Of a stretch of DNA of 48,396 nt, positions 33,201-39,055 are shown one piece after another (within the stretch, counting starts at the first letter, position 1; each line of letters starts with the position of its first letter). The notes under the pieces were generated by a model. It did no database searches and had not been told where the DNA came from. It was given only the letters and a program-made list of their open reading frames with translations. Location of the stretch: IMG/VR virus record IMGVR_UViG_3300007523_000019, positions 1-48,396 of that record; one strand, 5' to 3'. Made by a program: the position numbers and the translations under genes. Origin of the DNA: a virus.

Positions 33201-33476
33201 GCCCTTGCCACCACGTTTACGAATTTCTTGCGCAAGAAACATTTCAGCTACGACTGTCTTGCCTGCTGAAGTCATAGCGGCGATAAGACCGTTTACATCC
33301 TTGTCATAAAAATCCATAATCCGACTTTGAACCGGATTGAACGTCTCAAACTTCCATTTGGCGTAAGGATAATCAGATGTAGCTACAACAACAGGCTGAT
33401 CCTCAGCTTTGATTACTACAGGCACTTTTTTCTCCTTGCGATTACTTTTGGTTGTACTTGTTTTCTTCTGCGTCAT
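30261..33476 (-). CDS. Hel308/Ski2-like ATP-dependent helicase with intein in motif II
   Basis: 1071 residues, with an intein at 177-543; the spliced enzyme is 704 residues, close to Hel308. Motif I is AAMTSAGKT (about 67-73), Ia is APLRALAREK, motif II is the DESH box split as LIIDE-intein-SHLLT, motif III is LLSATMPNVEEI, motif V is VIVATSTLAWGLNLPARRV, and motif VI is QMVGRSGRLG. The C-terminus has a helix-hairpin-helix VDLCRLANIGKARATKLYEAGF. Hel308-type enzymes unwind lagging strands at stalled forks; archaeal and some large-phage genomes encode them. GGAGG precedes ATG 33476. It overlaps the upstream gene by 35 bases. Confidence 0.9.
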   Translation of the reverse strand: MTQKKTSTTKSNRKEKKVPVVIKAEDQPVVVATSDYPYAKWKFETFNPVQSRIMDFYDKDVNGLIAAMTSAGKTVVAEMFLAQEIRKRGGKGMFLAPLRALAREKITDWKNENYHFADQKISICTGDYRLTKERAKELNDANLIIMTSEMLNHRSRNHKAEQNNWLLDVGTLIIDECLSPNAIIETDQGPISIGDIIDKNLDVKVASMNHSTKQIVFKKIVARQKKLLKRRWHTIYYDGGHISATSNHLVWCENRGYIPSKDIQEGDVIYVRGINEERKTSNIGNFTGRRFDSSTSARKVSKIEGSTVFGSKGFSRMEVQRVEAIGWHPSTNQTEPRVRKGSVQIQHIVKQNVVGNTFDVLSTREENSKFSVVGRDHRSGGIGGVVHGRRKPGSKYDGNSHRGLSQIRSGIVSALVGNEMVGGLRSLSDKTILATQISSEGSGSFSRTGSSRNNFRHELQGAAKNGADILFDVWSEIHRRSPQSSSSQEGHALWGQGVSVELGQDVQPDGDMDSEESWCCDLEVESDCFEDCNFFADGVLVHNSHLLTVPGRGDHLEVGLMKFTEINPKARLVLLSATMPNVEEIADWISYSLTKRETFMLRSKYRPVPLTLHYESYYDVGRYDQVEEEKVNKALEIIEWYPDDKFLVFAHTKRTGELMKQNLRSLGIEAQFHNADLQADERAKVEDRFKTDPKLRVIVATSTLAWGLNLPARRVIILGVNRGIGEVETHDILQMVGRSGRLGIDPMGDAYILVPESEEAKYRQKFSKPNRIESQLLEKVGDKYKVLAFHLVSEIHHGTVSTTDDVHAWYKRSLAYFQNKALDETVVDQTLDLLRKCSAVWKEDAVEGETDEKWICRPIGKVSSMFYFSPFDVSDLYFNFKNLFQDNKEDDDYFVSTALGNIDGQRMNIVSRIEKEEMSLYAAKVRTLMPGKFFNDASLKASFCYFNLLNGVNSQACATTQRNLQFDFNRLSQVLQSLDTFGGNWQRESYFKILEGRITNGVPVHLVDLCRLANIGKARATKLYEAGFKTVESVADMDFENFKKIVNSTGKSMKVDAAKEVFESAKVFALL
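31910..32668 (-). CDS. LAGLIDADG homing endonuclease nested out of frame in the helicase intein
   Basis: 252 residues from ATG 32668 (MYEELTKREKQ). Two LAGLIDADG helices are obvious: VILGTLLGDGS (about 14-24) and LAVWYMDDGS (about 110-119). The downstream pattern (EVELLAHWLETKW, QLRFPAKGRDRFQELV) is that of intron-type LAGLIDADG enzymes. A C-terminal extension has CSMCG and CGAKEC, a possible zinc site. It ends in its own TAG (31912-31910) inside the coding of intein block F. The frame is +1 to the helicase/intein frame. A GAGGGAG at 32684-32678 sits 9 bases before the ATG, supporting independent translation. The in-frame upstream extension to 32767 is not needed. Confidence 0.9.
   Translation of the reverse strand: MYEELTKREKQVILGTLLGDGSIARLPHGKSARLRVQQCSAQKALVEWKYNELKRLVGTPPQIKPNQGYGKEVCRFNTLSSKMLLAIHSMCYPRGKKIVNSQWLDEITDPVALAVWYMDDGSQGPSMMAIHTEGFPKSEVELLAHWLETKWSVACEAYPTKQYWQLRFPAKGRDRFQELVRHEIISDMNYKVLPKMEQIFCSMCGQKFIADRRSLHQVRKVMLCGAKECRLNWDRMYSRTETWIQRNLGVAT
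32678..32684 (-). promoter_or_regulatory. Internal Shine-Dalgarno for the nested endonuclease
   Basis: GAGGGAG on the minus strand, 9 bases upstream of ATG 32668 and inside the helicase intein coding sequence. It decides the start of the nested gene; an ATG at 32677 is too close to be served by it. Confidence 0.6.
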
Positions 33477-33834
33477 CGGCCTCCAGCATAACTATCTCGT
33501 CGGGAAAAACAATAGACATTCGGTTCTGTTCAAACCTCTCAAACAAATGAACTGCCAAGTTGTATGCAAACTCACGCAAAACACTATGCGGCTTGCTGAC
33601 CCTTGGGTAATCAATTACAGCGATTTCCCATCCCTCTTCATCGTACTTTTCCCAAACAAATGTTGTGGGGGTTATACGAACGGGATTGGACGCCTCAATT
33701 CCATTGTTTGATTGGAAATATCCAATGGCTTCTCTAAGCTCGGCAAAAGAAAATTGAGGCCCGTTATACTTGACACGATTGCCAATGTATATACGAGCCT
33801 CAAAGTGGGCATTCTTCTTGATGTGAAATTTCAT
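33442..33834 (-). CDS. Hypothetical protein
   Basis: 130 residues. The sequence (MKFHIKKNAHFEARIYIGNRVKYNGPQFSF, then PTTFVWEKYDEEGWEIAVIDYPRV) looks like a mixed alpha/beta domain; the C-terminal 20 residues are acidic. No family is recognised. The start overlaps the upstream stop as ATGA and the 3' end overlaps the helicase start by 35 bases, so it is probably co-transcribed with the helicase. Confidence 0.7.
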   Translation of the reverse strand: MKFHIKKNAHFEARIYIGNRVKYNGPQFSFAELREAIGYFQSNNGIEASNPVRITPTTFVWEKYDEEGWEIAVIDYPRVSKPHSVLREFAYNLAVHLFERFEQNRMSIVFPDEIVMLEADDAEENKYNQK

Positions 33835-34379
33835 TTCTCAACTACAACGATTAGGCCACTCCACCAAAAATCGAACCACTCTCTCGATCCTTCCCAAGTA
33901 TCATCCGGTTGGTTGGAGTCATAAAACCGAATGATCTTATCATCGTAATGAGTCAAAACAATGCCGTGGCCAAGTTGACCTCTAGCGCCTGCCTTGAGTC
34001 CCACCAAGCATCCATGCGAGTTCGCATACTTTAACAGAGAGCGGTCGGCATTACCAGTGGTATTCATCCAAAACTTCACCTTGAGATCAGTGAGCTTTTT
34101 GCGAATAGCGTGATCGTAGCCGTAATTTTTCGGCTCAACTTGTCGAAATGAAACGCCGGAACCTTGAACGATAATGATCGTATCGTCCTCTCTGGTCCTG
34201 GCGTCCAGCAGTCCATCTAAGCTGGAAATTTTGTGGACTTTTCCCAAAGTTTCAAGACTTGCCCAGCAACAATATCCTGGTGGAATATTTGCAACTCGAC
34301 AATCTTTGGGAATATCAGCGGCAATGACCGCTATTGCCGAAATCAACAATATCGTAATTGCCATAAACAATTTTTTCAT
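33831..34379 (-). CDS. Secreted papain-like (C39-type) cysteine peptidase-like protein
   Basis: 182 residues. The N-terminus KKLFMAITILLISAIAVIAA is a signal peptide with a plausible cleavage after Ala20 or Ala21. PPGYCCWASLETLG (Cys37/38) fits the nucleophile region, and QLGHGIVLTHYDDKIIRFYDSN (His138, Asp154 or Asn156) the His and third residue of papain-fold enzymes such as C39 peptidases. It may cleave a peptide or crosslink in the envelope, or be an inactive relative; no substrate is suggested by context. ATGA overlaps link it to both neighbours. Confidence 0.65.
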   Translation of the reverse strand: MKKLFMAITILLISAIAVIAADIPKDCRVANIPPGYCCWASLETLGKVHKISSLDGLLDARTREDDTIIIVQGSGVSFRQVEPKNYGYDHAIRKKLTDLKVKFWMNTTGNADRSLLKYANSHGCLVGLKAGARGQLGHGIVLTHYDDKIIRFYDSNQPDDTWEGSREWFDFWWSGLIVVVEK

Positions 34380-34603
34380 GAAACACCTAAAGTGTGCATC
34401 ACGAATCTGATGTATTCCGCATACAACCGAAGATACGCTTCAGCGTACTTATCCGGTAGACCGAATAGCACCCACGGAATAACCAATGGATACAACGGGA
34501 CTCCAAATAGGAACCCTAACCAGAATCGAGATTTTTTTGGGGGAATTTGTTCGCAGTATTTGAGCCGAGGCTCAGGCTGCGTGGCCGTTGCAACGTCGAT
34601 CAT
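34376..34603 (-). CDS. Small membrane protein
   Basis: 75 residues. After a polar N-terminus (MIDVATATQPEPRLKYCEQIPPKKSR) comes a hydrophobic stretch FWLGFLFGVPLYPLVIPWVL, one or two membrane segments, then an amphipathic Tyr/Ala-rich C-terminus. It overlaps the upstream gene by 32 bases and the secreted peptidase-like gene by 4. The proximity of membrane and secreted proteins suggests an envelope-directed pair, possibly lysis or exclusion; this is inference. Confidence 0.65.
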   Translation of the reverse strand: MIDVATATQPEPRLKYCEQIPPKKSRFWLGFLFGVPLYPLVIPWVLFGLPDKYAEAYLRLYAEYIRFVMHTLGVS

Positions 34604-34829
34604 ATTCTTTCACCGTTGATGCTTTCACAAGGTCGATCATATCGTAAAGATCGTTACTGGTTTCTGCCGATGCAAGCCATCGGTCAATCTCTCGCACATT
34701 GCTCAAGAAATCAAGAACTTCTGCCACATCGCCACCCAATCTTTGGTTCAACCGTCCGGTAAGGAACTTGAGGTTGTCGTCCGAAAGACGCTGGCAATAC
34801 TCTTTTAAATAAAAATCTGGCTTTTTCAC
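34572..34829 (-). CDS. Hypothetical helical protein
   Basis: 85 residues from GTG 34829 (M/VKKPDFYLKEYCQRL), with GGAG 6 bases upstream; a TTG four codons earlier is the alternative. The sequence is mostly amphipathic helix (DNLKFLTGRLNQRLGGDVAEVLDFL). No family is recognised. It is divergent from 34844-35197, with only 14 bases between the starts. Confidence 0.65.
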   Translation of the reverse strand: MKKPDFYLKEYCQRLSDDNLKFLTGRLNQRLGGDVAEVLDFLSNVREIDRWLASAETSNDLYDMIDLVKASTVKEYDRRCNGHAA

Positions 34830-34843
34830 GGGAAACTCCAAAC

Positions 34844-35197
34844 ATGGAATTGGTAAGTGTGCTGAAGAACATCTTCAGAGAAGACAAACTGGAAGAACTC
34901 CTGGTCGCAAACTGGACACACTTCTTGGATAGTTCAAGGCTGTTGGCCTTCGTATTACAGACCGTAAAGGCAAATATCAACCGCCTTGCAATTATATCAT
35001 CGAGCGAAATAAAACCCAAAGGCGTATCAATTACGCTCTCCCGATGTTACTGGACTCCCACAGGTTTTACCCTGTGGGTTGAGTTCAATGTTCCTATGGC
35101 CACGAATAAAATGGCCGAAGGAACTATGGAGCTTCACCTATCCAACAATGGAAGTATAACGCACATCAATACGCTGGGCAATCTCCATTGTGTTTAA
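34844..35197 (+). CDS. Hypothetical protein
   Basis: 117 residues. MELVSVLKNIFREDKLEELLVANWTHFL begins as a helix, and the second half (RCYWTPTGFTLWVEFNVPM, then TMELHLSNNGSITHINTLG) is beta-rich. No family is recognised and no strong ribosome-binding site is visible. Placement between two minus-strand genes with little overlap supports reality. Confidence 0.6.
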   Translation: MELVSVLKNIFREDKLEELLVANWTHFLDSSRLLAFVLQTVKANINRLAIISSSEIKPKGVSITLSRCYWTPTGFTLWVEFNVPMATNKMAEGTMELHLSNNGSITHINTLGNLHCV

Positions 35198-35219
35198 GGC
35201 GAAATATTTTTTGATTATC

Positions 35220-35519
35220 TTAAACAACATCTAGCCGACGAACTTGCTCTCCGTCTTGGTCAACGAATTTATCTTCAAATACCAAGATATTTTCTTTGTC
35301 TGTGAAACGAAGGCCCATATTGTATGAGTCGATACTGGTGGCTCGTCCACCTTGGGATGCAATAACCCAGCAATAATCATCCTGAATTGTCAATTTACCG
35401 TCCTGGTTTTCCTGGGTAAGTCCGATTTCGAGTGTTACGCCGTCCGGGAGAACAAGCTCGATCTGACCGTGCTTGAGAAGATGCTCGACAATAAGCGACT
35501 GAATTTTGTTCTTTGTCAT
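35220..35519 (-). CDS. Hypothetical protein
   Basis: 99 residues. MTKNKIQSLIVEHLLKHGQIELVLPDGVTLEIGLTQ is followed by a beta-rich DDYCWVIASQGGRATSIDSYNMGLRF region. It resembles small phage accessory proteins but no family is assigned. A GGTATATATT box on the opposite strand (35572-35581) lies between it and the divergent CCA-enzyme gene. Confidence 0.7.
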   Translation of the reverse strand: MTKNKIQSLIVEHLLKHGQIELVLPDGVTLEIGLTQENQDGKLTIQDDYCWVIASQGGRATSIDSYNMGLRFTDKENILVFEDKFVDQDGEQVRRLDVV

Positions 35520-35571
35520 ATGTGGACCCTCGTTTGAAAGGTGATTGCGTCGAATAGACCAACGCTACGAA

Positions 35572-35581
35572 GGTATATATT
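35572..35581 (+). promoter_or_regulatory. Candidate late-promoter-like box upstream of the RNA-repair operon
   Basis: GGTATATATT, 67 bases upstream of ATG 35649. The identical decamer occurs at 8378-8369 on the minus strand 30 bases upstream of the gene at 8339. AT boxes of this sort resemble T4 late promoters (TATAAATA), but two copies are thin evidence. Confidence 0.3.
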
Positions 35582-35648
35582 CCCATGACGAAAGGAATAT
35601 CCAACGCTTTACAAGAACATCAAAATATGGTATACTCTGGGAGAAAAC

Positions 35649-36941
35649 ATGGTCGCACAACTTAAATTCCGGGGGTTTTTAGAAACCGTGGAAGAAAAAT
35701 TTCACAGCATCAAGGCAGATATTCCGCTTCCCGCAGCGGTGTATACCCTCAGCGAGCTTTTTGCCCGCCAGGGAGCCTCGTTGTTTGCCGTAGGTGGGGT
35801 AATTCGGGATTTTCTATATTCCCAACACCACGGCGGGAAATTTTCTCCAAAAGACGTAGACCTTGCAACCGAAGCGCCGCCCGACAAGGTGATGGCGATC
35901 TTGAGCAGTCCGGCTGCTCAATCACAAGGCATCAAAACCTTTCCAAAAGGCGAAGCATTCGGTGTCATTTCCGCTGTTGTCGATGGAGAGGAATACGAGA
36001 TCGCAACATTCCGGGAAGATGGACAATACACCGATGGGAGGCGTCCTGACTCTGTGAGCTTCAGCACTCCAGCCAAAGATGCTCAACGTCGTGACCTAAC
36101 TTACAACGCTTTGTTCTATGACATTCACAAGAAGGAAGTCAGAGACTACAACCTAAACGATGAAGGAGAAGGACAAGGGCTGCACGACATTAAGAATCTT
36201 GTTGCCCGTCCTGTTGGAAACGCTCGTGATCGCTTCCGAGAAGACAAGCTGAGAATCCCCCGACTTGTTCGGTTCTTCTCACGCTTCAATCCTGGATACA
36301 TCATGCAACATCTGGATAAAGAAACCCTATCGGCCATTGAAGAATTCAAAGACTTAGCTGGAGTTTCACCAGAACGTATCGCCGCCGAATTCACTGGCGG
36401 TCTTCAGAAGGCGGCTAGTCCAGTCAACTACCTGAAGAATTACGAAGCCACCGGATTGCTGCCCGCAGTATTTCCAGGACTTCAAGTCGATATGCACGAT
36501 GTAGATCGCATTGGAAACGTCAAGAACATCAAAGCTGTGCTTGCTTGGCTATTGAAGCAAGACGACCCTAAAGCCGTCCGAATTCAACTCAATCGCCTCA
36601 AGTACGCCAATGATGTTTCTGACGCTACTTCTTTCCTTGTCAGGTTGTACCGATTTGACGTGGCTCAGGTAGCACAGCTATTGAAACATCGAGACTTGTA
36701 CAAGCAATTGGAGAATCCAGAACTTCAGGCGGCAGGACAAAAAGTTCTAACGACAGACGTGTTGGATTTCGCTAGAATTTCTGGCAAGGAAGCAGAGCTT
36801 CAACGATTCTTGAACTACCAACCAACTGTGAAGTCGCAAGACTTCATGCACCTGAAAGGAAAAGCCATCAGTGACGCCATGAGTGGGGCTGAAGCTGATG
36901 CTTATCGGAGGTCTAGTGATGAAGTTGTGGCTGGACGATGA
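35649..36941 (+). CDS. cca: Class II CCA-adding tRNA nucleotidyltransferase
   Basis: 430 residues. GGGAG 5 bases before ATG 35649 fixes the start. The nucleotidyltransferase head has FAVGGVIRDFL (Gly49-Gly50, RD 53-54) and KDVDLAT with the metal-binding Asp69 and Asp71. QRRDLTYNALFYD (147-) and FREDKLRIPRLVRF with EDxxR (198-202) complete the nucleotide-selection motifs of class II enzymes. The helical tail follows. It adds or repairs CCA at tRNA 3' ends from CTP and ATP; the phage tmRNA lacks an encoded CCA. The N-terminal 18 residues (MVAQLKFRGFLETVEEKF) are extra to the family and match the leader motif of several small proteins here. The next two genes overlap and are RNA-end enzymes. Confidence 0.92.
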   Translation: MVAQLKFRGFLETVEEKFHSIKADIPLPAAVYTLSELFARQGASLFAVGGVIRDFLYSQHHGGKFSPKDVDLATEAPPDKVMAILSSPAAQSQGIKTFPKGEAFGVISAVVDGEEYEIATFREDGQYTDGRRPDSVSFSTPAKDAQRRDLTYNALFYDIHKKEVRDYNLNDEGEGQGLHDIKNLVARPVGNARDRFREDKLRIPRLVRFFSRFNPGYIMQHLDKETLSAIEEFKDLAGVSPERIAAEFTGGLQKAASPVNYLKNYEATGLLPAVFPGLQVDMHDVDRIGNVKNIKAVLAWLLKQDDPKAVRIQLNRLKYANDVSDATSFLVRLYRFDVAQVAQLLKHRDLYKQLENPELQAAGQKVLTTDVLDFARISGKEAELQRFLNYQPTVKSQDFMHLKGKAISDAMSGAEADAYRRSSDEVVAGR

Positions 36942-37257
36942 ACGTGATCCTCGTGACCCAAAAATTCAAAGCCTTTTTGGGTCCGAGGGTGACGAAACGT
37001 GGGTAAAAACCGCTGATGTGGCAATTTACCATCTGAAGCAGGGTCGAGTTACGTTTATCTCTCTGGATCATGATCTTGGACCGCCAAGCGCTGGCACAGG
37101 CATGGATGTTGCCAATTGGATTGAAGAACAAGCGTTTCATGGAACGCTGCCACGACTGACTTGGGCAGTGCATTCTAAGAATCCTGTGGGCGCAAAAAAC
37201 ATGATGAGATCGTTGTCAAAAGCCGAAGAGTTTTGGGATGCTGCTACACAAGAGTAA
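36919..37257 (+). CDS. Cyclic-phosphate-processing receiver-domain (cREC) protein
   Basis: 112 residues from ATG 36919, with GGAGG 7 bases upstream. MKLWLDDERDPRD (Asp6, Asp7), TFISLDHDLG (Asp50, Asp52) and AVHSKNPVGAKNMM (His85) are the conserved blocks of the receiver-like family predicted from genomic context to process 2',3'-cyclic phosphate RNA ends. It is therefore probably not a two-component receiver. It overlaps the cca gene by 23 bases and the 2H phosphoesterase gene by 20, so co-translation is likely. The molecular activity of the family is predicted, not proven. Confidence 0.85.
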   Translation: MKLWLDDERDPRDPKIQSLFGSEGDETWVKTADVAIYHLKQGRVTFISLDHDLGPPSAGTGMDVANWIEEQAFHGTLPRLTWAVHSKNPVGAKNMMRSLSKAEEFWDAATQE

Positions 37258-37645
37258 CGGAACACTTCGATACAGTCATGCAGGCGATGTTGGATTCAAG
37301 CTCATCCTTGAGGTTGATCCTGGCATCGCCTCTTTTTGTCGTGAGATGATCCCAAAGTACATCATTCTCAATCCCCAACGATATGCTCCGCACATCTCTG
37401 TTGTGCGTTACGAGCATTCAATCAAGATGGAACATTGGGGCAAATACGAGGGTGAACAGGTCGAGTTTGAATACAACAATTACATCCATAATGGTCGGGT
37501 GTATTGGTGGATCAACGCCTTCAGCACTCGCCTGGAAGAAATCAGAGTTGAACTAGGTCTGCCAGTGTCAAGCGAATATACGAGGCCCCCGAATTCCTAC
37601 CAAAAAGTATTCCACATTACTTTGGGAAACACCAAAACCATTTAA
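37238..37645 (+). CDS. 2H phosphoesterase (LigT-like)
   Basis: 135 residues. The two H-x-[ST] motifs that define the superfamily are present and well spaced: APHISVVR (His52) and VFHITLGN (His126). Typical members hydrolyse or ligate 2',3'-cyclic phosphates at RNA ends or small nucleotides. The size is at the small end of the group. It is the last of three overlapping plus-strand genes with cca and the cREC protein, which points to RNA-end healing. It converges on 37642-38547, sharing a TTAA stop overlap. An alternative is cleavage of a cyclic-nucleotide defence signal, as some phage 2H enzymes do. Confidence 0.8.
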   Translation: MLLHKSNGTLRYSHAGDVGFKLILEVDPGIASFCREMIPKYIILNPQRYAPHISVVRYEHSIKMEHWGKYEGEQVEFEYNNYIHNGRVYWWINAFSTRLEEIRVELGLPVSSEYTRPPNSYQKVFHITLGNTKTI

Positions 37646-38547
37646 GACAAGATGATTCTCTTGGTCCACGATTTGAAGTCCCTATCCATGAGAGTGACCA
37701 CTTCATCTAAGTCAGTGGCTCTATCCAATTTAGACTCGCAGACCGACTTGACGTTTAACGCTGTAGTTAATTCATCCACGTCACGAATGACAGTCATATC
37801 TAAATCAGAAATTAAACATTCTGGAACGAAATATTTTTGATGTGTGAGTGGACTCCAAGGGACAATGATGCGGGAACCTCTGACTGCCATATCAACCAAT
37901 GTGTGATTGTAACTTCCCGCATGAGTTGAGATGAAAGTTTCAAACTTAGCTGTTGAATCCAAATATTCTTGAGCATCCTTCATGGGAATTGTTTTAATGA
38001 AGCTAGGTCGAACCACGTCGCCACGCTCCAGTTGATATATTTGACCGTAGCGATCTTGATGCTTCAAGAAAAAATCCCACAACCTTTCATTCCAATCCCA
38101 ACCCGGATGTTTGTAGTCTCTAAATTGCTGGTAGTCATGATCTAAAAGAATTGACCCTGGCTCTTTTGGTAAAAAACTATCACCATAGTATTTCTTGACC
38201 AATGGAATCTTAATGAAGGTTCCTGGAGCCTTATTCTTAGTCTTAAAATATCGGTCGTAATAGTAGTAATGATCGAAGCCTGGAGCTTCGATCCCTTGCT
38301 CCATGAAGTAAACAACCTTCTTGGCATTTTTCTTGAAGTGAGGGATGTTTGCCACTGGCGGAAAACCAGTGTAAGAATGAACTAAAACAACATCTACTTC
38401 TGGACAAGTCGTCTCAGTAAAATGCTGAGTGAAAAACTGCACATGGGGCAATTTAGAAAATCTATCGGACAATTCTTTACTAAAAAATTCGCAACTCGTG
38501 TATGTTCGCCAAGGGGTGAAACAACCGATCAGCAATAGTTTATACAT
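37642..38547 (-). CDS. GT-B-like glycosyltransferase
   Basis: 301 residues. MYKLLLIGCFTPWRTYTSCEFFSKELSDRF opens a Rossmann-like lobe, VDVVLVHSYTG and AKKVVYFMEQGIEAPGF follow, and the C-terminal lobe has FETFISTHAGSYNHTLVDMAVRGSRIIVPWS, comparable to the nucleotide-sugar binding helix of GT-B enzymes, but the conserved Glu-x7-Glu is not clear. The acceptor is unknown. It lies one base upstream of the 38548 gene's stop, suggesting joint transcription. Confidence 0.55.
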   Translation of the reverse strand: MYKLLLIGCFTPWRTYTSCEFFSKELSDRFSKLPHVQFFTQHFTETTCPEVDVVLVHSYTGFPPVANIPHFKKNAKKVVYFMEQGIEAPGFDHYYYYDRYFKTKNKAPGTFIKIPLVKKYYGDSFLPKEPGSILLDHDYQQFRDYKHPGWDWNERLWDFFLKHQDRYGQIYQLERGDVVRPSFIKTIPMKDAQEYLDSTAKFETFISTHAGSYNHTLVDMAVRGSRIIVPWSPLTHQKYFVPECLISDLDMTVIRDVDELTTALNVKSVCESKLDRATDLDEVVTLMDRDFKSWTKRIILS

Positions 38548-39012
38548 TTAGTAAAAGTTCACCTGACTAGGTTGCATATACAAATAATCCAAGCCTTCAA
38601 ATTCACACTCCTCAGTTTCCATTTCAAATGGAGTAGGAATCGGACGACCTCGACGATCAACACATGCAGACCAAATATATATTTTTCGATTGTCCTTGAA
38701 TATCTCCACCAACGATAAATGATGCGGACCCAAAAACCTCTTCGCCAAATTGCAGATCAAGTTGAAGGGTAAAAAGGGACTGCTCTTGCCGTAAATCTGG
38801 AGAGTTTCCATTAGATGTTTATCGTAATCAGCTTTTTGATAGTGAAGCATGATGGGATAACCGTCAATAATGGCTTCTCGTTGTTTGAAAATGGCCAAAT
38901 CATCCTCCATTGTGGGCGGCGGTGCTTTCGGGAAGTTATATGGAATTAACATATCGCCCAAGGCCCTCATGCCTTCGATAATATCTTCGAGTTTTGATTC
39001 CTTGTAGAACAT
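38548..39012 (-). CDS. Hypothetical protein
   Basis: 154 residues. MFYKESKLEDIIEGMRALGDMLIPYNFPKAPP is followed by IDGYPIMLHYQKADYDKHLMETLQIYGKSSPFLPF and a C-terminal RKIYIWSACVDRRGRPIPTPFE. No family is recognised. It lies between a glycosyltransferase-like gene and the amidoligase in the same direction, with an AATATATAAGG box about 40 bases upstream. Confidence 0.65.
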   Translation of the reverse strand: MFYKESKLEDIIEGMRALGDMLIPYNFPKAPPPTMEDDLAIFKQREAIIDGYPIMLHYQKADYDKHLMETLQIYGKSSPFLPFNLICNLAKRFLGPHHLSLVEIFKDNRKIYIWSACVDRRGRPIPTPFEMETEECEFEGLDYLYMQPSQVNFY

Positions 39013-39055
39013 ATAGCAAACCTTCGTTCAGGGAATTCCCTGCCTTATATATTCG

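Noticed and set aside
36919-37257. Two-component response regulator
   Set aside because: The LWLDDERDP, SLDHDLG and HSKNPVGAKNM blocks fit the cyclic-phosphate-processing receiver-like family, and there is no output domain or histidine kinase nearby.
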